A DNA stretch of 64,000 nucleotides, taken from assembly GCA_021324885.1 (NCBI GenBank), contig JAJPIF010000028.1, positions 355,574 to 419,573 on the forward strand, read 5' to 3'. Origin of the DNA: Pseudomonadota bacterium. GTDB lineage: Bacteria; Desulfobacterota; Binatia; Binatales; Binataceae. Below, piece after piece: positions 45,901 through 53,991 of this stretch; the first letter of the stretch is position 1; every line of letters begins with the position of its first letter. Both the position numbers and the translations under genes were made by a program. The notes beneath the pieces are model-generated. The model was not told the DNA's origin and ran no database searches. It saw nothing but the letters and a program-made list of their open reading frames with translations.

Positions 45901-47154
45901 ATGAGTCTTGAGACAGACATCATTTCCAATTTGACGCGGGTACGTACCGCAGCGCGTGAGCTGGGCCTGTGTTCGAGCGAGGTGAAAAACCGCGCGCTGG
46001 CCCATCTGGCGTCCGCCCTGCGGTCGTCGGGCCATGAGATCCTGGCCGCCAACGCGCAGGATCTCGAGCGGGCTCGCGCCGCCGGGATGCGCTCCGCTTT
46101 TATCGAACGGATGACGCTCAATCCGGCTCGGATCGAAGCGATGGCTGTGAGCGTCGAGCAGGTCGCCGCGCTGCCCGATCCGATTGGCGAGGTGATCGCA
46201 GGATGGCGCCGGCCCAATGGCTTGGAGATCAGCCAGGTTCGCGTGCCGCTGGGCACGATTGCGATAGTGTATGAATCGCGGCCCAACGTGACGGTCGAAG
46301 CCGCGGCGCTGGCGCTCAAGGCCGGTAACGGCACTATCCTGCGCGGCGGCAAAGAGTCGCTTATTACCAATCGGGTGCTGGCGGGGCTGATCGGCGAAGC
46401 GATGGAACACGCCGGGGCGCCGGCTGACGCGCTGTTCTTCGTGCCGACGCCTGAGCGCGAAGTAATCGCGATTCTCAAGCGCAGTCCGAGACTTGTCGAT
46501 CTGATCATCCCGCGCGGCGGCGCCACGCTCAAAGAGGCGTTGGCGGGTTCCGAAGTCCCGGTCCTGCCGCATTTCGACGGTATCTGTCACGTGTACGTCG
46601 ATCGCAGCGCCGATTTGGCCAAAGCCGAGGAGATTTGCTTTAACGCGAAATGCAGCCGGCCGTCGGTGTGCAATGCGATGGAGAATCTGCTGGTCCATGC
46701 GGCGGTTGCGGACACCTTCCTCCCGCAAATAGCCGCGCGGATGGCTCCCCACCGGGTCGAGCTGCGCGGATGCCCCCGCACACGCGCAATCCTGCCCTAC
46801 GCCAATCCCGCGTCCGAGCAGGATTGGGACACCGAGTATCTCGACCTGATCCTGTCAATCAAGGTGGTCGATTCACTTGACGAGGCGATCGATTTCATCG
46901 GGCGGCACGGATCGGGGCTGGCCGACGCGATCGTGACCGAAGATTTGGCGGCCGCGGTCCGCTTCGAGCATGAAGTGGATTCCGCCACCGTTTACGTCAA
47001 CGCTTCCACCCGCTTCACCGATGGCTTCGAATTCGGCTTCGGCGCCGAGACCGGCATTTCGACCAACCGGCTGCATGCGCGGGGTCCCATGGGCCTGCGC
47101 GAACTGACCACCTACAAGTACGTGATTCGCGGCAGCGGCCAAATCAGGACCTGA
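45901..47154 (+). CDS. proA: Glutamate-5-semialdehyde dehydrogenase
   Basis: Reduces glutamyl 5-phosphate to the semialdehyde, the second step after ProB. Seen: VPLGTIAIVYESRPNVT, LKAGNGTILRGGKES, DLIIPRGGATL, the catalytic cysteine in NAKCSRPSVCNAMENLLVH, and TGISTNRLHARGPMGL near the end. Length 417 is typical. It immediately follows proB, and ProA and ProB are known to act together because glutamyl phosphate is unstable. Confidence 0.97.
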   Translation: MSLETDIISNLTRVRTAARELGLCSSEVKNRALAHLASALRSSGHEILAANAQDLERARAAGMRSAFIERMTLNPARIEAMAVSVEQVAALPDPIGEVIAGWRRPNGLEISQVRVPLGTIAIVYESRPNVTVEAAALALKAGNGTILRGGKESLITNRVLAGLIGEAMEHAGAPADALFFVPTPEREVIAILKRSPRLVDLIIPRGGATLKEALAGSEVPVLPHFDGICHVYVDRSADLAKAEEICFNAKCSRPSVCNAMENLLVHAAVADTFLPQIAARMAPHRVELRGCPRTRAILPYANPASEQDWDTEYLDLILSIKVVDSLDEAIDFIGRHGSGLADAIVTEDLAAAVRFEHEVDSATVYVNASTRFTDGFEFGFGAETGISTNRLHARGPMGLRELTTYKYVIRGSGQIRT

Positions 47155-47161
47155 GGCGAGG

Positions 47162-47809
47162 ATGAGTCCAATGCGGGTGGGCCTGTTCGGCGGCAGTTTC
47201 AATCCAATCCATTTCGGCCATCTGCGCGCCGCCGAGGAAGTGCGCGAGGCGATGGAACTGGATTTGGTCTATTTCATCCCGGCGGCCTCGCCGCCGCATA
47301 AACCGGCCGAAGACCTGGCGGCGCCCGAGCAGCGGTTGCGGATGGTTCAACTGGCGACCAAGGGCAACCGCCATTTCATGGTGTCGGATGCGGAAATACG
47401 GCGTGGCGGGCGTTCGTACACGGTCGATACGCTGCGCCATTTCCGCGGCACCCTGCGCGCGCAAACATCACTATTCCTGATGATGGGGACGGACGCTTTT
47501 GCCGAGCTTGATACCTGGAAAGACGCCGATCAGATTGTGGCCTCCGGCAGCATTATCGTGCATTCGCGGATGGAGCCGCGCGAAGCCGAGCGCACGACGG
47601 GAGCGCTTGCCAGTATTCAGCGCTTTGGTTACATTTTCAACAGCGGGTATTACGTGCATCCCAGCGGGCAAACGCTCAGTTTCGTCGCCACGACCTTCCT
47701 GCCAATTTCCGCGTCCACGATTCGCCAGAAATTGCGCGAACAGAAGTCGGCCCGCTACCTGGTGCCCGCCGACGTGCTCGACTATATCCAACGGCATGGA
47801 CTTTACTAA
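47162..47809 (+). CDS. nadD: Nicotinate-mononucleotide adenylyltransferase
   Basis: Adenylates nicotinate mononucleotide in NAD synthesis. Seen: the nucleotidyltransferase motif GLFGGSFNPIHFGHLRAAEE, PAASPPHKP, and the C-terminal ISASTIRQKLRE. Length 215. An in-frame ATG three codons on (MRVGLFGG) is an alternative start. It lies 7 bases after proA; the nadD-rsfS pair is a widespread arrangement. Confidence 0.95.
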   Translation: MSPMRVGLFGGSFNPIHFGHLRAAEEVREAMELDLVYFIPAASPPHKPAEDLAAPEQRLRMVQLATKGNRHFMVSDAEIRRGGRSYTVDTLRHFRGTLRAQTSLFLMMGTDAFAELDTWKDADQIVASGSIIVHSRMEPREAERTTGALASIQRFGYIFNSGYYVHPSGQTLSFVATTFLPISASTIRQKLREQKSARYLVPADVLDYIQRHGLY

Positions 47810-47828
47810 GGAGTCGGGAAATATCTGC

Positions 47829-48212
47829 GTGACGCCGCTGCAAAAGACGTTGGCAATCGTCGAAGCCGCCCTCGATAAAAAGGCCTATGATCTGGTCGTG
47901 CTGCAGGCCGAACATCTCAATTCCATTGCAGACTATTTCGTGATCGCTACCGGCCGATCCGACGTGCAGGTCCAGTCGATCAGCCGCGGTGTCGAGGAGC
48001 GGATGGAGCAGGAGGGCAAGCGTCCGTTGTCAATCGAAGGCTTCAACCACGGCTATTGGGTTGTGCTGGATTACAACGACGTGGTGGTGCACATCTTCTA
48101 CGAGCCGATCAGAGATCTCTACCGGCTGGAGACCAACTGGACCGACGCGCAGAAAGTGCCGCTTCCCGAGCCAATCTCCTCGCGCGCCCGCGACCTCAGC
48201 CTGTCGGCCTAG
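47829..48212 (+). CDS. rsfS: Ribosomal silencing factor RsfS
   Basis: Binds ribosomal protein L14 and blocks subunit joining when nutrients are scarce. Seen: TPLQKTLAIVEAALDKKAYDLVVL, SIADYFVIATGRSDVQVQSI and WVVLDYNDVVVHIFYEPIRDLYRLE, the standard family sequence. I use the GTG at 47829 because family members begin at VTPL. An ATG at 47796 in the same frame, overlapping nadD by 14 bases, is the alternative, giving 138 residues. It ends the obg operon; a strong hairpin follows. Confidence 0.92.
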   Translation: MTPLQKTLAIVEAALDKKAYDLVVLQAEHLNSIADYFVIATGRSDVQVQSISRGVEERMEQEGKRPLSIEGFNHGYWVVLDYNDVVVHIFYEPIRDLYRLETNWTDAQKVPLPEPISSRARDLSLSA

Positions 48213-48219
48213 CCGATAA

Positions 48220-48241
48220 CGGCAGGGCAGGCGCCCTGCCG
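48220..48241. terminator. Hairpin at the end of the obg-rsfS operon
   Basis: CGGCAGGGC and GCCCTGCCG form a perfect 9-base stem with an AGGC loop, 8 bases after the rsfS stop, followed by ATTTC. It lies between convergent genes and may stop transcription from both sides. Confidence 0.6.
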
Positions 48242-48282
48242 ATTTCAAGTCCGCGCTGCGGGTGTCAGCCTCCCGCTAACAA

Positions 48283-49491
48283 TCAGGAGCTTTTGCCGCC
48301 GAACCGACAAACGTAGATCCATGCGGTCGCGCCAAGTATCGTCACGACCAGGATCGATGTGGGTACGATCTCGTACTCCTGCATCAGTTCGCGCATCAGC
48401 CGGGTCTCCGACGTCATCAGGACCATCAGGCCTTGCGGGTCCAGGACGCGGCGGAATTCAGAGAACAGCCGCGGATAGAGATGGCGATTGCTTTCGTGTG
48501 AACCTGATTTGCGTCCCCACGGCAGGTTGGTGATGATGCGCGTCACGGCGCGATCGGCAAGCGGCAGCGCGGTGGCGTCCCATTGGCGCAGTTCGATGGG
48601 CTTGTAACGCGGTCCGACGTTTTCGCGCGCGGCTTCCAGCGCCTGCGGATCGCTGTCGCCTCCCAGCAGCAGCCGGTAACGTCCGAGGTTGGCGCGCTCG
48701 ATCAGAACTGTAGCAGCGCCGCACAAGGGGTCGAGCACCACGTCATCGTCGGTGGGCTGCGACAGCACGCCCATCGCGGCGGCGACGGAAGGGCGCAGCG
48801 AGCCCGGCAAATGCGCGGTCTTGTAATCGCGCTGGCGCATCCGATCGTCGGTGAGCCGCAGCGTCAGAAAAAGTTCGTCGTCCAGCAAGGTGGCCCAGAA
48901 CTCGACATCGCCGTCCGTTTCGGGACGCCATCGCCGGTCGCCCCGCTCGGCGATTCCTCGCTCCAGCGCCTTTTGCAGATCAATCCGCCGATACTCATGC
49001 TGTCCGGTGGTGCGCACGACCACGCGGAAACCCAGCCGCTGACCCGAGCGGCTGCCGGGCGTTACCGCGACGCGGCGGGCCAGCGCGGTTTCGACGTAAG
49101 GCGCGTTGCGGGCGATTTTGCGCGCCTGTTCCAGCCCCTTTTCGTCCGCCGCCAGCGGTCGGGCGTAGGCCGCCAGCGCGAACAGATCCTCGGCGCATCG
49201 CAAAGCCGCCAAAGCCTGGGGTCGCTCGACAGCGAGCAGCGCCATCCCGTTGCGATCGGCAATACTGCGCCGCGCTATTTCACGCGCTCCCGCAACCCTG
49301 GTCAGAGCCTCGCGGATGGCGATGCCCTCCAGTCCGGGGTGAGTATGTACGATAACGGTATCGGCCGTGAGTTTCAGCGCTTGCGCGCCGCTGCGGTCCT
49401 GGACCGCGGAGGGCGCCTTGACGCCCGCTGGCCGCCTTTCGGGGCGTCGCCGGACGGAATTTCCGCTCGACCTGTCGCGCCGGTTCCTCAT
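48283..49491 (-). CDS. THUMP/UPF0020-type RNA methyltransferase
   Basis: S-adenosylmethionine-dependent RNA methyltransferase. Seen: an N-terminal THUMP-like region (TVIVHTHPGLEGIAIREA to about 190, with RVVVRTTGQHEYRRIDLQKAL), then the methylase domain with DPLCGAATVLIERANLG (cofactor loop) and the catalytic NLPWGRK. This combination marks the Trm14/TrmN-like N2-guanine methyltransferases acting on tRNA or rRNA; the exact target base is not readable. The start is uncertain: the frame is open to 49593; I use the ATG at 49491, ahead of a basic, low-complexity N-terminus. Confidence 0.82.
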   Translation of the reverse strand: MRNRRDRSSGNSVRRRPERRPAGVKAPSAVQDRSGAQALKLTADTVIVHTHPGLEGIAIREALTRVAGAREIARRSIADRNGMALLAVERPQALAALRCAEDLFALAAYARPLAADEKGLEQARKIARNAPYVETALARRVAVTPGSRSGQRLGFRVVVRTTGQHEYRRIDLQKALERGIAERGDRRWRPETDGDVEFWATLLDDELFLTLRLTDDRMRQRDYKTAHLPGSLRPSVAAAMGVLSQPTDDDVVLDPLCGAATVLIERANLGRYRLLLGGDSDPQALEAARENVGPRYKPIELRQWDATALPLADRAVTRIITNLPWGRKSGSHESNRHLYPRLFSEFRRVLDPQGLMVLMTSETRLMRELMQEYEIVPTSILVVTILGATAWIYVCRFGGKSS

Positions 49492-49659
49492 GATTTTTGA
49501 CTGCGGGAGACCGGGATTGCAGCCGGTCTTTCCTGCATTAGCGAGCTTTTTCGGCAGACCGGCGCGACAAACTGGAAAAGGGCTATCCCGCACAGCCGGG
49601 TAATGCTGCCGCTGATGGGGATCGGCGGCTTCCCGCGGCGCTCCCAGTTCGGCAGGCTC

Positions 49660-50223
49660 CTACTTGGTGCGCGCCAGGTATTCGTGGGTCTCGGTGTTGA
49701 TCGTGATGGTGTCGCCTTCGGCTACGAAATGCGGCACCTGGACCACCAGTCCGGTCTCGACCGTGGCGGGCTTCAGTGTATTGGTTACCGCGGCGCTTTT
49801 CATCCCAGGTTCGGTCTGCACCACCTTCAAATCGATGGTTTTGGGCAGCTTTACGTTGAGCGGAGTGTTTTCATGGAACTCGACCTCGACCTGCATGTTG
49901 GGCTTGAGCAGGGGGACGACATCCTCAATCAAATCCTTCGGGATCGTGGTCTGTTCGTAGGTCTCTGTGTTCATGAAATGGAAATCGTCGCCGTCCTGGT
50001 AGAGGAATTCCATCTGCACCTGGTTGAGAATCACGCGCTCGACGCGGTCTTCTGAACGGAAGCGGTTTTCCGTTTGCGATCCGGTTTTGATGTTGCGCAG
50101 TTTTGTCTGTACCATCCCGCGCCAGTTGCCCGGCGTGATGTGGGTGATCGTCATGATGCGCCAGAGATCCTTGTTGTATTCGATGATCATCCCTGGACGT
50201 AGTTGGGTCGCCTGAAGCAGCAT
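49660..50223 (-). CDS. efp: Elongation factor P
   Basis: Translation factor that relieves ribosomes stalled at polyproline. Three EF-P domains are visible: KOW-like N-terminal (1-65), OB (66-128), C-terminal OB (129-187, TNTLKPATVETGLVVQVP). The tip of domain I, which in E. coli carries the modified Lys34 (PGKGQ), here reads TPGNWRGMVQTKLRN; the aligned residue is N33. So neither a lysine for EpmA/5-aminopentanol-type modification nor the arginine used for rhamnosylation is at that position. Length 187 is normal. No modification genes are in the window. Confidence 0.95.
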   Translation of the reverse strand: MLLQATQLRPGMIIEYNKDLWRIMTITHITPGNWRGMVQTKLRNIKTGSQTENRFRSEDRVERVILNQVQMEFLYQDGDDFHFMNTETYEQTTIPKDLIEDVVPLLKPNMQVEVEFHENTPLNVKLPKTIDLKVVQTEPGMKSAAVTNTLKPATVETGLVVQVPHFVAEGDTITINTETHEYLARTK

Positions 50224-50316
50224 ATTCTTCCTATGCGATAGATTTTGATGGTGGGCGGCAAATTTGTAACAACGTAAAGTAAATCTGGTTGATCACTCAG
50301 GCAAGCATCGCGTGCT

Positions 50317-52260
50317 TCACCATGGAACCGTGCCGACGCCTCCTGGGGTCCGCGGGCTCGCCCCGACTCCGGGCGCCAAGCCGATGCCGGGGCTGCCCAA
50401 CGGTGAAACGGCATACGGATTAGCCGAGTACGGATTGCGCGAATACGGGTTCATCCCATACGAGTTCATCCCGTAGCCGTAGGGCGATCCGCCGGCCATA
50501 ATCGGTTGCTCAGCCATCATACCACTGCTGTTGTACGCGCGCACGGTTGCATAACCCAGGGTCGGATTGAAGCGGCCTGTGAACGAGTACTGTTTGTTCA
50601 TTCCGGGTATCAGGCCCGAGATCAACCCGCCGATCGCACCGGTGATGCCCCCGCTGCCGATACTCAACGGTTGAGTCAGGACACCATTTTGGTAAATACC
50701 TGCCGACGCGATGTTATTCCCCGAAATGAATCCGCTTACCACGTACAACGACGGCGCGGCCGCCTGCACCGAAGTGACTTGCACCGCGAGCTGACCGGGA
50801 TTGATCATGCCCGGATAAGCGCCGCCGATAGCTGAACCGATCAGCGCCGGAGGCATCGACGGGGTGCCGATGCTGGCGCTGGCAAGGTTGATCGAAGTCT
50901 CGCTGTAGTTGTGGCGGCTGCGGTACACCCTGATCGTGGCTTCCGACCCGACATCCGTGAAGCTCTGCGCGAAGCTGCTGGTGTGGAATCCGGAACCGCG
51001 CTCAACCGGCAGCTTCTGCACCAGCCGGCCGTCAACGTAGATGCCGGCGCGTTTTAGGTTGCTGCCGGCGATTTGCCCTCTGACCATGTACTCGCGCATC
51101 CCAGGGTCAACCATCGTGATGGAGTCGATCTGAATCTGGATGTCGTTGTTGCCGTGGGCTGCCAGATGACTTGCCATGCGGCTTTTAGGACCGGAGAGCG
51201 GCGGTACGGCCGATGGAATCTCTTCGGTATTGGCACCCGAGGCGCTGTTTTCAGAAGCGCTGTTCTCCCAGACGCCTGACCCCGAAGCACTGCTACCCGA
51301 ACGGGAAGCGGACTCCAGGGCGCCTTCCATCCGTTCAAGTTCGGAAGATTCTTCAAACCCGCCAAGGCCCACGTTAGGACTGCCCGCCGAGGCCGAAGAT
51401 GGGGGCGGAGCTATCACGATTGCTGGTGCGGATTCTCGCATTGGGGCCGCCGCTTCGACTTCTCCTGGAATCAGGGCCTGTGCGCTGCGGCCTTCAGAGT
51501 CATAAACTCGCAGCACCGAACCCTGCTGTGGGTCATGGATTTCGATATTGAATTGAATCATCTGCTGGCCTGACGCCGGTTTTATGTCCAGTTTGGCCAG
51601 CCGGGTTTCTCCGAGGTAAATTCCGGCCGAACGCAGCGCGCGCCCGCTCATATAGCCCTTGAGGCGGACGATGTCCGCCCCCACCATCTGCGCCGAATCG
51701 ATTCTTACTCTGGGACGGTCGCCCAAATCGCCCGCATCCGCCGAGGGCGGGATGCTGGCTGGCGCACTCTCCTTGGGCGCCGCAGCTCCTGCCGAAGGTC
51801 CCGGGGCCGCCGCCACAGAAGCGGCCGGCGAAACCGGGATGAGAGCCGAGAGCGAAGCGAGATCGTGCTTGATATCGCCCCATTTCCCGGCGTCCAGGCC
51901 TCCGGACGCTGCCGCTTTGTCCACCGCGGCAGCGTCGGACTCGAGCGCCGCCATCGCAGCAGCGGCGCCGCGCCGGTCCTGGGCTTGGAGCGCCGAGCTG
52001 AGCTTTTGCGAGTCAGCGGCGAACACGCCAACGGGCCCCAATAAAGGATTTGGCGTATCGCGCTTGCCGCTGATGGAGGTCAACAGCGCAAAGGCTTCGT
52101 CACTAAGTTGAGCGGACAAGGCTTTGGCGTCTGCGGCAACAGCGACGGTCGCGGCCGCGACCACCAGCGCTATCGCGCAGATTACCGTCCCTGCGCTCAA
52201 ACGCTGCCCGCGCTGGAGCAGGTTTTCCGCTCGCAGTTTCAACCGCGTGTGGCGTCCCAA
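50317..52260 (-). CDS. Exported three-repeat protein, function unknown
   Basis: A 647-residue protein with no family I recognise. Seen: an N-terminal membrane/signal segment (about 24-43, ending VAVAAD), a helical Ala/Asp-rich part (45-145), and three copies of an 80-95-residue beta-rich unit at about 184-264, 374-459 and 492-588. Each has an (I/V)-x-(I/V)-x-S strand, an (R/G)-(A/G)-x-I-(A/S)-G turn, an invariant AGIY (212-215, 405-408, 520-523) and a closing RVY/RAY strand. Ser/Ala/Pro linkers separate them. The tail has NPY repeats and Gly/Pro. The start is TTG, directly after the stop of the small gene at 52261. Confidence 0.75.
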   Translation of the reverse strand: MGRHTRLKLRAENLLQRGQRLSAGTVICAIALVVAAATVAVAADAKALSAQLSDEAFALLTSISGKRDTPNPLLGPVGVFAADSQKLSSALQAQDRRGAAAAMAALESDAAAVDKAAASGGLDAGKWGDIKHDLASLSALIPVSPAASVAAAPGPSAGAAAPKESAPASIPPSADAGDLGDRPRVRIDSAQMVGADIVRLKGYMSGRALRSAGIYLGETRLAKLDIKPASGQQMIQFNIEIHDPQQGSVLRVYDSEGRSAQALIPGEVEAAAPMRESAPAIVIAPPPSSASAGSPNVGLGGFEESSELERMEGALESASRSGSSASGSGVWENSASENSASGANTEEIPSAVPPLSGPKSRMASHLAAHGNNDIQIQIDSITMVDPGMREYMVRGQIAGSNLKRAGIYVDGRLVQKLPVERGSGFHTSSFAQSFTDVGSEATIRVYRSRHNYSETSINLASASIGTPSMPPALIGSAIGGAYPGMINPGQLAVQVTSVQAAAPSLYVVSGFISGNNIASAGIYQNGVLTQPLSIGSGGITGAIGGLISGLIPGMNKQYSFTGRFNPTLGYATVRAYNSSGMMAEQPIMAGGSPYGYGMNSYGMNPYSRNPYSANPYAVSPLGSPGIGLAPGVGASPRTPGGVGTVPW

Positions 52261-52404
52261 TTAGCTAGCGCGTGACTGCTTGTAGCGCGCGGTTACGTCT
52301 TTCACACTGTTGGCGAGCTTGAGAAAGATCTCGCCTTCGTCGTACACGAAAGCGAAAACCGTTGCGCCCACGCCGCAGATAAAACCAAAAAGGAATGCAC
52401 CCAT
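52261..52404 (-). CDS. 47-residue single-helix membrane peptide
   Basis: A short reading frame MGAFLFGFICGVGATVFAF followed by a charged tail (VYDEGEIFLKLANSVKDVTARYKQSRAS). It has one hydrophobic N-terminal helix. Its stop codon touches the TTG start of the exported repeat protein (TAATTG), which suggests translational coupling. A perfect TATAAT lies about 20 bases upstream of the ATG, with GGCGGGA as a possible ribosome site. The unusually tidy promoter, hydrophobic profile and coupling make it likely to be real, though no homologue is known to me. Confidence 0.55.
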   Translation of the reverse strand: MGAFLFGFICGVGATVFAFVYDEGEIFLKLANSVKDVTARYKQSRAS

Positions 52405-52423
52405 ATATTCCCGCCTCGCCTAT

Positions 52424-52429
52424 ATTATA
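52424..52429 (-). promoter_or_regulatory. TATAAT -10 box upstream of the small membrane peptide
   Basis: On the minus strand the sequence GATTATAATATAGG contains a perfect sigma-70-type -10 hexamer 19 bases ahead of the ATG at 52404, in otherwise GC-rich DNA. The -35 is weak (TTTAGC about 16 bases upstream). It would drive the peptide gene and the repeat protein gene, and lies in the gap to the divergent ygfZ-like gene. Confidence 0.45.
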
Positions 52430-52566
52430 ATCATTCCCAGCCGGCGCTAAAATGGTATTTACTTCCGGCGCCGCCCTCAAACCCGACGCGCGCGACTGTC
52501 CCGATCGCTCCACGGGTTTTATTGTGGCGGACTTGGATGGGATGTGCCAGCGGTGGTGAGACACCT

Positions 52567-53547
52567 ATGAATTTGGGCGAAACCTCTAATCTCGACCTGC
52601 AGTTGCTGGCCTTGACGACGGCCGCCGGGGTGTGCCGGCGTCAGGAGCGTATGGTCGTGGGTCTGCGTGGCGATGATCGAATCTCGTTCCTGCACGGAAT
52701 GTGCAGCAACGACGTCAAGAACCTCAAACCCGGCAGCCTAAGCTATGCTTTGATTTTGACCGACCGCGCTCACGTGATTGCGGACTTGTATATCTGGGCC
52801 GTTCCGGGCGCGCTGTACCTTGACGTGGAACGATGTTTGTGGCCCGCAACGCGGGAGCATCTGGAGAAATTTCTAGTCGCCGACGATGTCGAGATTGAAG
52901 AGCAGGACGGATGGACGATCGTCGATCTGATCGGTCCGCGCTCCGCGGAGATCCTCGCACGCGTAGTGCCGCCGACCAAAGGGCTTGAGCCCTGGTGTTT
53001 CATCAGTGACGGCGGCCGCTTTATCGCCAATTTGCCCCGTATTGGACTCCCAGCGTTCACTATGCTACTACCGTGCGCGCAGGTGGAAAATTTCCTGTCC
53101 GGATTAATAAGCGGCAATCCGGAAATCCGTGAGGTCGGTGCGGCGGCGGTTGAGGTCCTGCGGGTGGAACGCGGGGTGGCGCGAGTGGGCGTCGACGCCA
53201 CTGACAAAACGATCGCGTTGGAAGCGCGCCTGGAAAATGCCATCTCATTCAGCAAGGGATGCTACGTCGGTCAGGAGACGGTCGAACGCGCGACGGCGCG
53301 GGGCGGGATCAAAAAGCGCTTGTACGGGTTGCGAATCGCCGGCCGCCTGCCCCAAAGTGGAGCGAGCGCATGGCTTGACGGCAAGGAAGTCGGCCATCTG
53401 ACCAGCGTGGCAGCCTCGCCGAGGCTTGGGTTCCTGGGTCTGGCAATCCTGCATCATAGCGCATGGAATCCTGGCACCGTGCTGACGGTTAAGGATCAGA
53501 ACGGCGAATCTCCGGCGGTGGTCTGCGATTTGCCGTTTGAGGGTTAG
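52567..53547 (+). CDS. ygfZ: YgfZ/GcvT-like folate-binding protein
   Basis: Tetrahydrofolate-dependent protein that helps maintain iron-sulfur enzymes such as MiaB and lipoyl synthase. Seen: SFLHGMCSNDVKNLKPG at the N-terminus and the diagnostic KGCYVGQETVERA motif (K-G-C-Y-x-G-Q-E). Length 326 is typical. The ATG at 52567 is chosen because family similarity begins there; the open frame to 52522 adds no family sequence. The next gene, 56 bases downstream, is a small iron- or zinc-binding desulforedoxin-like protein. Confidence 0.88.
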   Translation: MNLGETSNLDLQLLALTTAAGVCRRQERMVVGLRGDDRISFLHGMCSNDVKNLKPGSLSYALILTDRAHVIADLYIWAVPGALYLDVERCLWPATREHLEKFLVADDVEIEEQDGWTIVDLIGPRSAEILARVVPPTKGLEPWCFISDGGRFIANLPRIGLPAFTMLLPCAQVENFLSGLISGNPEIREVGAAAVEVLRVERGVARVGVDATDKTIALEARLENAISFSKGCYVGQETVERATARGGIKKRLYGLRIAGRLPQSGASAWLDGKEVGHLTSVAASPRLGFLGLAILHHSAWNPGTVLTVKDQNGESPAVVCDLPFEG

Positions 53548-53603
53548 ATTTTAGCGGAAGGACCATCGATCCTCCCGCGTTTTAATGAGGAGACTGCGAA
53601 CCA

Positions 53604-53747
53604 ATGGCCAATGCTCTGGGAAAACGCTACATGTGCGAAAAGTGCGGCACCGAGGTGCTGTGCAACAAGCCGGGCGACGGCTCGCTCGAATGCTGCGATG
53701 CGTCGATGAAGATCAAGGAAGCCAAGCCGCTTCCATCCTCTGATTAA
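53604..53747 (+). CDS. Desulforedoxin-like mini-protein (47 residues)
   Basis: A short gene starting MANALGKRYMCEKCGTEV. It has C11-x2-C14-G near the N-terminus and a C30-C31 pair (ECCDASM), the arrangement of desulforedoxin and of the N-terminal domain of desulfoferrodoxin, which bind one iron or zinc with four cysteines. The usual CCG is CCD here, and an extra Cys (C20) lies between. An AGGAG ribosome site lies about 11 bases upstream. A paralogue with the same MAN-x-LGK start lies at 58817, after the amidohydrolase/crotonase/ligase genes. Confidence 0.75.
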   Translation: MANALGKRYMCEKCGTEVLCNKPGDGSLECCDASMKIKEAKPLPSSD

Positions 53748-53765
53748 GCCGGTATTTCACATGGG

Positions 53766-53845
53766 GGCGGCGCTCGCCGCGTGGTTCACCTGCGCATCAT
53801 CCCGGCAGTGACGATGTGCGATGAAACAGCCAGGCGAGCGCCGCC
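53766..53845 (+). other. Structured inverted-repeat element
   Basis: GGCGGCGCTCGCC (53766-53778) and its exact complement GGCGAGCGCCGCC (53833-53845) form a 13-base perfect stem. Inside, TGCGCATC (53791-53798) and GATGTGCG (53813-53820) can form an 8-step stem with two G-U pairs. The 80-base element lies 19 bases after the desulforedoxin-like stop. It could be a terminator, an RNA element, or a mobile palindromic repeat. Nothing else is evident before 53992. Confidence 0.45.
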
Positions 53846-53991
53846 GCCTTTGCGAATTGGTATAAGGCTCGCGTAGGGATCTCTATAACGCTTCCAGCAT
53901 ATTCCTGACCAGAGCGGGCAGGTGGAGGGTGGCGGGTTTTAGCGAAGCGCGGGCCTCGCGCGGCTTTCCGCGCCCCCGCAATGGATCAGAA

